From: Dehalococcoidia bacterium
Lineage (GTDB): Bacteria > Chloroflexota > Dehalococcoidia > GIF9 > AB-539-J10
Length of the DNA stretch: 5,951 nucleotides
Assembly (NCBI GenBank): GCA_030627025.1
Contig: DAOUSX010000079.1
Location: 1-5,951 of the forward strand
Direction: 5' to 3'
Positions 5,786 to 5,951 of this stretch are shown here, one piece after another. The position numbers were made by a program, and so were the translations under genes. Numbering within the stretch: the first letter of the stretch is position 1; every line of letters starts with the position of its first letter. The notes below the pieces were generated by a model. That model saw only the letters and a program-made list of their open reading frames with translations. It had not been told where the DNA came from and made no database searches.

Positions 5786-5791
5786 AGACGT

Positions 5792-5820
5792 CATATGCGG
5801 ATATGTGAATATACGACCCG
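5792..5820. promoter_or_regulatory. Candidate ArsR operator overlapping the transcript start
   Basis: CATAT (5792-5796) and ATATG (5801-5805) form an inverted repeat around GCGG, and ATAT-GTGA-ATAT follows at 5801-5812. ArsR/SmtB repressors usually bind AT-rich interrupted palindromes at their own promoter. The position over the predicted start site fits autorepression, but no perfect 12-2-12 site is present, so the exact boundaries are uncertain. Confidence 0.35.
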
Positions 5821-5830
5821 CTGAAGGCAA

Positions 5831-5951
5831 ATGAGGGAACTCACAAAACTATTCAAGGCACTCTCCGATGAGACCAGGATCAGGATTTTGAAAGTCCTTC
5901 TGGAAAGAGAGTGCTGCGTTTGTGAGGTAATGCAAGCGCTGGACATCTCCC
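5831..5951 (+). CDS. ArsR/SmtB-family metal(loid)-responsive repressor, 5' part (cut by window edge)
   Basis: Only the first 40 residues are present. They begin MRELTKLFKALSDETRIRIL, the typical ArsR helix-1 opening, followed by LLERECCVCEVMQALDIS. The ECCVCEV segment aligns with the ELCVCDL metal-site helix of E. coli ArsR: C29 and C31 match its Cys32 and Cys34, while the third ligand position (Cys37) is M34 and there is an extra C28. An arsenite or related thiophilic metal(loid) sensor is therefore likely, with an altered ligand set. GAAGG lies 3 nt before the ATG, a short-spaced ribosome site. The gene has its own strong promoter and a possible operator. Regulated genes are presumably to the right, outside the window. 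Confidence 0.88.
   Translation, partial: MRELTKLFKALSDETRIRILKVLLERECCVCEVMQALDIS

Overview
The window (5,951 bp, mid-range GC) is a compact piece of bacterial chromosome. It carries seven protein genes (six complete, one cut by the right edge) and several short palindromic repeats. The gene set is bacterial: GatB of the transamidosome, SecG of the translocase, and an [4Fe-4S] endonuclease III. Some flavours are also common in archaea and deep-branching anaerobes: a stand-alone ADP-forming acyl-CoA synthetase alpha subunit, a SAM hydrolase (DUF62), and an archaeal-looking winged-helix regulator. With the dispersed 'GTCATTGCGAGCC...GGCAATC' repeats, my best guess is an anaerobic Chloroflexota (Dehalococcoidia-like) genome. 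This is inference from memory of such genomes, not a search result.

Layout. Positions 1-161 hold no gene, only a 16-bp palindrome and two copies of a REP-like repeat. From 162 to 1633 two genes read leftward: nth (endonuclease III), then a winged-helix regulator 17 nt behind it. Positions 1634-1813 are a divergent intergenic region packed with palindromes, one of them a perfect 30-bp inverted copy of the repeat at 101-130. It also holds a good sigma70-type promoter for the rightward genes. From 1814 to 5733 four genes read rightward with gaps of 1, 12 and 7 nt, which suggests one transcript: gatB, secG, SAM hydrolase, CoA synthetase alpha subunit. A new promoter at 5758-5785 then drives an ArsR-family repressor that starts at 5831 and runs off the right edge.

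How the genes relate. The rightward cluster mixes translation fidelity (GatB), protein export (SecG), SAM/methionine turnover (SAM hydrolase) and acyl-CoA energy metabolism. It looks like a housekeeping run rather than one dedicated pathway. I see no mobile element, CRISPR array, tRNA or rRNA, and no convincing new defence or biosynthetic system. The points most worth a second look are the perfect inverted repeats bracketing nth and the regulator, the -10-like boxes placed almost directly on several start codons (possible leaderless transcripts), the orphan acyl-CoA synthetase alpha subunit, the uncharacterised C-terminal domain of the regulator, and the altered cysteine set of the ArsR protein.
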